Assembly: GCF_000213175.1 (NCBI RefSeq)
Contig: NW_009799179.1
Location: 8,750,480 to 8,814,479, forward strand
DNA: 64,000 bases
From: Neurospora tetrasperma FGSC 2508
Lineage: Eukaryota > Ascomycota > Sordariomycetes > Sordariales > Sordariaceae
Direction of reading: 5' to 3'
The position numbers and the translations under genes were made by a program. Positions 59,151 through 64,000 of this stretch are shown piece by piece. Each line of letters starts with the position of its first letter. The stretch's first letter is position 1. The notes beneath the pieces were generated by a model. That model saw only the letters and a program-made list of their open reading frames with translations, searched no databases and was not told where the DNA came from.

Positions 59151-62100
59151 GTTGGCTCAAGTTGGAAGAGGTATGGAGGCACCGAGCAAGGGACATGCCA
59201 CCAACTGATAGTAGATGTTTTCCATCACAAAAACATCACAAAACCAAGCAATGTCGGTGAGGGCTTGCTCCACCCCGAAAGACCTCGCCAGCAACCGCGA
59301 CCGAAGGAAAGATGGCTTTTTGGAAATTACCATCCAGACTCTCCGCCATGTCTCGTTCTCCCGCCGGCCTTTCTGCTGGGGTTGATATTGTGACTCGCGA
59401 CCCTGCAACGCCCAAAACGTGCTGCGGGTGCAACACCCACTAAGCGCCTCGCTGAGGTTATCCTAGAAAGAACCCTTTCGGTAATTGCATTTCCTTCCTT
59501 TTCTTCCAACTAACTGCCGCGGATGCTGCTCCGTTTCTAGTGCAACCTCCTGCGTCAAGGTCCATCTCCACCAAGCTATCGATTTTCCGAGCAGCCTCTA
59601 AAGCCTCCTAGAAGCCTACTAGCAACACATTGCTCGGAAGAGAGACATTCCGGGGAAACATTGCCGATTGACGGGTCCCGGAACCTTCCGTCATATCTCT
59701 CGCCGGCTATTGACCCTGAGTCAATGGCAGTGACGGTGACGGTGCCCGTCTGAAGATATTAATCCACGCAAGGCGTTCCTTGGTAGACCAGGTGAGCGCG
59801 GGTTCGGCTATTGTTCGGGCGTGATTACCAGTACCCTGACCAACGAGCTTTCATACGGTCCTTCTAGGCTTCAGAGGTCCTCATCAATGCTTCCATGTGC
59901 TTTTCAACTAAATGGTTCAGAGTCAGTCAGGCATATGACCCCATTTCCTTGTCCGGTTATTGCGCCATTTTTTTTCTCGTCCCTTAAAAACATTTGAGGA
60001 TCTTGAGCCTAAACAGTCAGCCGTCTGGCTAATGGGCTTACAGCGCATTGCTAAGATACCAGTCACGTAGCTGGAAGTCGTTCAAGAGTTTATTTTTGGG
60101 TATTCAGAAAACCTTATTGACTACAAACCCCTGTCGGGAAAAGAATAGCGCAAAAACCGGTTAAAACGATGAACGAGGGCGTCCATGTGCATGCTATCTT
60201 GCAGACAAAAACAACGGAGTGTTACGACATCTTACACTAGTCAATCGCATTACGTTGACTGCCATGTACCTATTTACATGAATGGCACTGTGGCTCAAGC
60301 GGTTGTCGAAACCGCAGCGAAGCTTTTAGAGGCTTCGTTGAACGTGAACCCCCGCCGCTTGCACTTCGGACAGGACCTCTTCTCGTCTTCAAGCAGTGTA
60401 CTCATGTGATGCAGAGGACCATCATTCGGGGCCCATCCTTGAATCCCTTCAGTGACCCATTCGGCCGGTATTTATCAGTCTGAAAGACCTTGCCCATGGT
60501 GCTTCCTTCCGATTCGCCCATTGATCTCGGGATCAGATCCATTCAATCTCTCGACGTGGGCGAGTTGGCAACTGAGACCCTTATCCCTAGCTTAAGATAC
60601 GATCCAAATGAAGAAATTCAGGGTCGTCAAGTCCCCAGGTCCAATTTTTGCTAGACGTCAATCCCGAATCCCAACGGACTGGCAATGTCTCACATTGAAT
60701 GGAGCCAGGAGCCATGCGAGTATAACATGTTTCGTATCACCGCAACGCGTGCCAGCGCCAAAAAAAAAAATGATTGCTTCGAATCACTTTGATACTAAGA
60801 AGGGCCGTTGGAATGGCTTGCGCTTCAAATCCATCACTCCACCCCGTTCCCTAAACGGCAACTTGAGCTTGTGTCTCGGCATCCGGAGTTCACTTTGGAT
60901 TAGAACGCTGTTCAGAAGATCAGCACGCCTCTAATGGAAATCCCCAGCCTATTCTTTGATCAGGGCTGGTATGTAAGATCGGCAACCAGCATCTTCAGTT
61001 GTGCAACTGTTACAAACGCATATGGAGTACAGCGTAGGTACACGGCCGAACAAAGTTTACGAACAATATCACTGCAGTATGGCCAGCTAAACCTACCGCC
61101 TATCGGTTTCCCATATGCCGTATATGTTAACAGACCAACATCACCACGCGCTGAGGTTCATTCACTATTCGAGGCTTCGAACGTCATTCGCTGATTTGGT
61201 GGTTGCAGTGGGGGATGGCGTTCCGATGATATTTAACGTCTTCCTCTGTGATGTATCATAACGTTATTCTTTCCGAGGATCGTTAACATACATCCAATCG
61301 CTTTGCCCTTTCTCACCACGAGGAACAGCAGCCCGATACTATAACTACACACACCACTTGAAAATGAGTCGAAATGTCGGTCTGATTGATTTGGATTTGT
61401 AGACGAAGTTTTCCAAGGTTAGGCGAAGAGGATTTCTACTATTCTCCTCATTGTGGAAAATTTCCGAAGGAGCACAAAGGCATTGGTTTCGAGGTACACT
61501 ACACACCCAAAACCTAGTCAACCTACTGTAACAGAAAGAAGGAAATGTCTCAGGAGAAGACAATTCGGTGTGGAATTTCCAATAACACGCAAGTGTCCTG
61601 TCGTGTACACTTGTCTCTTGACGTTGTTTCTCCGACAAAAACTGCCGCCATGGAAGCAGACTCTTTGCCTTCCGTTGGTCTTACTGCAGTCGAAGAAGAG
61701 ACAAGATAGACAACGTGCATTCCTACTCACGACTCTTGTTGCGAAAATCACGTTCTCGGCCCATCGGTCCTCAAAGTTGTCACAGGGCTCTCTGATCCAC
61801 ATTTTTTCGCAAGCATACACTCATCGATCACAAAATGCAGGTGAACCCCCGCAACCAATTCCTCGTCACAGACCAGACTCGTTGAATCAGACCCTTCTCT
61901 TCGTTCCCCGATCTCCCTATTTGAGCGTGACTTCCCTCATCAGCACGTGCGCCAACCCGTGGGGCCTCTCGGAGCCATTCACCCCAATCCAGCATGTCAA
62001 GGGACCCTATTGTTAGCAAACTGGAAATGCTAATGCCGCTATGTACACGTGTACGTTGCCTTTCCCGGCTCGGCAACGGGGCTCCCCAGCCAAACATTAC

Positions 62101-64000
62101 GCCGTGCCTACATACTGTGCAATTCAACATACCGTACGTGACGCCGTGAGGTTACAAGAGACTGGGGAATGCTTACCGAGGGATCATCATCGCCTCGTCA
62201 TCGGCCGAGGGACATGGCAGGGGAAAAGGTCCCCTAATTCACGTAGGCGAGTAGGGTCGTGGGTAAAGTAACCCGTTCTCTTACCCTCTGTCTCCATCTC
62301 AAACCTGCCATAGCCATCGCTCTACCCGCTCGGCCGCTGCCATTGCCTACCTTCTCATCAAGGTCGAAGCAAAGACGACAGGAATCATTACACAAGCTTC
62401 CCAGTACGACTTGTGATGCCTGAAGCCGAGTCGGAGCCGAGCGAAATCCATTCGCAGAGCCCGCCCGCAAAGACCCTCGTTAAAGATCCGGTAAATGGGC
62501 CGGATGGATCCCCACGGTTTGTTCACTAACAAAGGTAACTGATCGGCAATCCCAGGTCGGGGACTAGGGACTATGTAGAAAGTCGGAATTCAGTCCTCTG
62601 CTCTTTATGGGTGAGAGTGTGATAAGAGAGCCTCGATCCGCTCTACCCCTCCAGCTGCCAGGATGGGTAGAAGAAACATTTGAAAGTGAAGCGAACGAAA
62701 TGATGGAGTCCATTCTCACTCAATCTTTGGCTCCATCTCCCTACCGCCTTTTTTTTCTTTATCGTCACTTTCTTGTTTTTGACCCCCCACCCCCTCACTT
62801 TCTCCAGGCTCCACAACAACCTCGGCTTGCAAGGTATCAACATGAACAGCAACATGTTTTTTCCTTTGTAAAAGGCTTGATGCCTTCACTGGCCTCGCCC
62901 GTACCCAAGACCCAGTCTGATAACGGACAATCGTCCATGGCCCGTGATTGGCGTTTCCCCAAGTCCCCTTGCTCATATTGAGTGGTCTCGAGGTTTTCGG
63001 TGAAAGAATATTCCGCTAGTGTAGAGCCGGTCCCTTTGATACATAATTGCGAGATCATCATGGCCTGATGTTGAATCTTTTTGGAGGGTCCGTTGACTGC
63101 CCCAGTCCTTCAAGTGGATGAATCGTAATCACGGCCAATTGTCCGTAGCTTGTGATTGGCTGTATCTTGCGGGTTGGGGAGGTTGAGGGACGTTGGAGTG
63201 AATCCCTTTAACTGCTCAAATGTATCATTTTTGCCAAGACCGGGGAAGACTTGCAGTACTTCGCGACTTTCCCAACGCAGCCAAGCAAAGCGGGCCAGGG
63301 TATCCATGCAAAAGATCGACGATGAGAAAAGTATCTTTTTTTCTAATAAAACTAATAATTTTGCATTAGTCTTTGGAGTATTAGAATAGAAGTATATAAT
63401 CCTTTTGTCGAATGTAAGTATTACGAGATTTGTGCCCGTTGTGTTGAGGTTTGAAAAAAAAATCGTGTTTTCGTTTTGTGCGCGACGAGGGTGATCCTAT
63501 TGGTTGATTGGTCTCCATACCTGAAGTACTATAAAAGTTGGTGAAATTCAGGTATCTACATGGGTGCAGATGTAAAGGTGGATAAAATACGGCCAACCGA
63601 TTGGCCACTTTTTGGTCTTGGCGAAAGTGATACATTTGAGCAGTTAAAGGGATTGGAACTTGGACAAGGGAAAAGGTCTTGGCTTCTTGGCTAGACCGGA
63701 GTCAAAGTTCCCGCTCCCCCCAACGAACCCGACGACGAGTGCTGGTGAGTTTGGAAAACCGTAAGGGCGGTCCGGTCCGGCCCGGTCCTCAACCAACACC
63801 CCTATTCACTGTTTCGGCGACTACCACGAGATTGGACATTGGGAAGTGAAGAGAACGAAACAAGGCGAACAGTCAAAGTCAAAATCACTGGCTTATCAAT
63901 CAACCACTGTGTAAAATACACTACTACACTAGGTAGAGTTACCGCTTCTTATCATCCAACCCGGATTCGATCTCCACTGTTCTGGCCAATCATGAGGTCT
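59151..64000. other. Gene-poor right end of the window
   Basis: Nearly 5 kb of normal base composition with only short frames (up to 187 codons at 61453-62016 plus) and no domain I recognise. It contains an inverted-repeat pair of 41 bp at 63201-63241 and 63614-63654. It could be promoter or intergenic DNA of a gene beyond 64 kb, or decayed sequence. Confidence 0.45.
63201..63654. repeat. 41-bp inverted repeat pair flanking 372 bp
   Basis: AATCCCTTTAACTGCTCAAA at 63201 continues TGTATCATTTTTGCCAAGACC to 63241. It is repeated inverted at 63614-63654 (GGTCTTGGCGAAAGTGATAC then ATTTGAGCAGTTAAAGGGATT). Two mismatches occur, both G/A or C/T. No matching direct repeats are obvious outside the arms. 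A small inverted-repeat element is possible. Confidence 0.8.

Noticed and set aside
61453-62016. Plus-strand frame of 187 codons at the right end
   Set aside because: No domain, no signal peptide, biased composition and overlapping antisense frames; coding potential not supported.
63950-64000. GGATTCGATC near the window end as a tRNA T-arm
   Set aside because: It does not match the B box well and no acceptor stem or other arms can be formed within the window.
1-64000. CRISPR arrays, bacterial operons, ribosome-binding sites
   Set aside because: Introns, codon style and transposon types are fungal; I saw no spaced direct-repeat array.

Overview
The window is nuclear DNA of a filamentous ascomycete, most likely a Sordariomycete close to the Sordariales. 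The evidence is short GT-AG introns (mostly 55-140 bp), intron-bearing genes of fungal type (CRY-DASH with an RGG tail, glucokinase, Sgf11-like SAGA subunit, Osh1/2-type oxysterol-binding protein, NpgA-type phosphopantetheinyl transferase), and AT-rich blocks of mutated transposons whose paired repeats differ almost only by C/T and G/A transitions. That last pattern is the signature of repeat-induced point mutation (RIP). The species cannot be fixed from the sequence alone.

Layout. (1) 1-16.8 kb is a RIP-degraded block. It holds a complete nested Ty3/gypsy chromovirus at 4571-12796 (242-bp LTRs, 5-bp target duplication CTATA, gag, protease, RT, RNase H, integrase and chromodomain remnants), flanked by older unidentified repeats. 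(2) 17.5-19.9 kb is a four-exon Hsp70-family gene on the minus strand. (3) 19.9-25.6 kb is GC-normal and gene-poor, with one broken PAN/Apple-domain membrane-protein gene near 23.6-24.3 kb. (4) 25638-31594 is a RIP-mutated Ty1/copia element with a 5-bp target duplication CATAT; it contains an intron-bearing tRNA-like gene on the opposite strand. (5) 31.6-57.2 kb is the gene-dense part: glucokinase (+), Naa50-like acetyltransferase (-), Sgf11-like protein (+), PPIL1-type cyclophilin (-), oxysterol-binding protein (-), peroxisomal acyl-CoA thioesterase (+), phosphopantetheinyl transferase (+) and CRY-DASH (-). (6) 57.2-64 kb has no gene I can support except one possible 50-residue membrane peptide; it carries short repeats and an inverted-repeat pair.

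The genes are housekeeping or regulatory and are not a cluster: glucose phosphorylation, histone deubiquitination, sterol transfer at membrane contacts, peroxisomal acyl-CoA hydrolysis, carrier-protein activation and blue-light photoreception. The points most worth a second look are the tRNA-like gene inside the copia element, a PCNA-interaction-like box at the N-terminus of the acetyltransferase, a near-perfect 36-bp hairpin at 47.8 kb, and the sharp edges of RIP around both retrotransposons.

Exon boundaries were assigned by eye from splice signals, reading frame and family conservation. No transcript data or database search was available.
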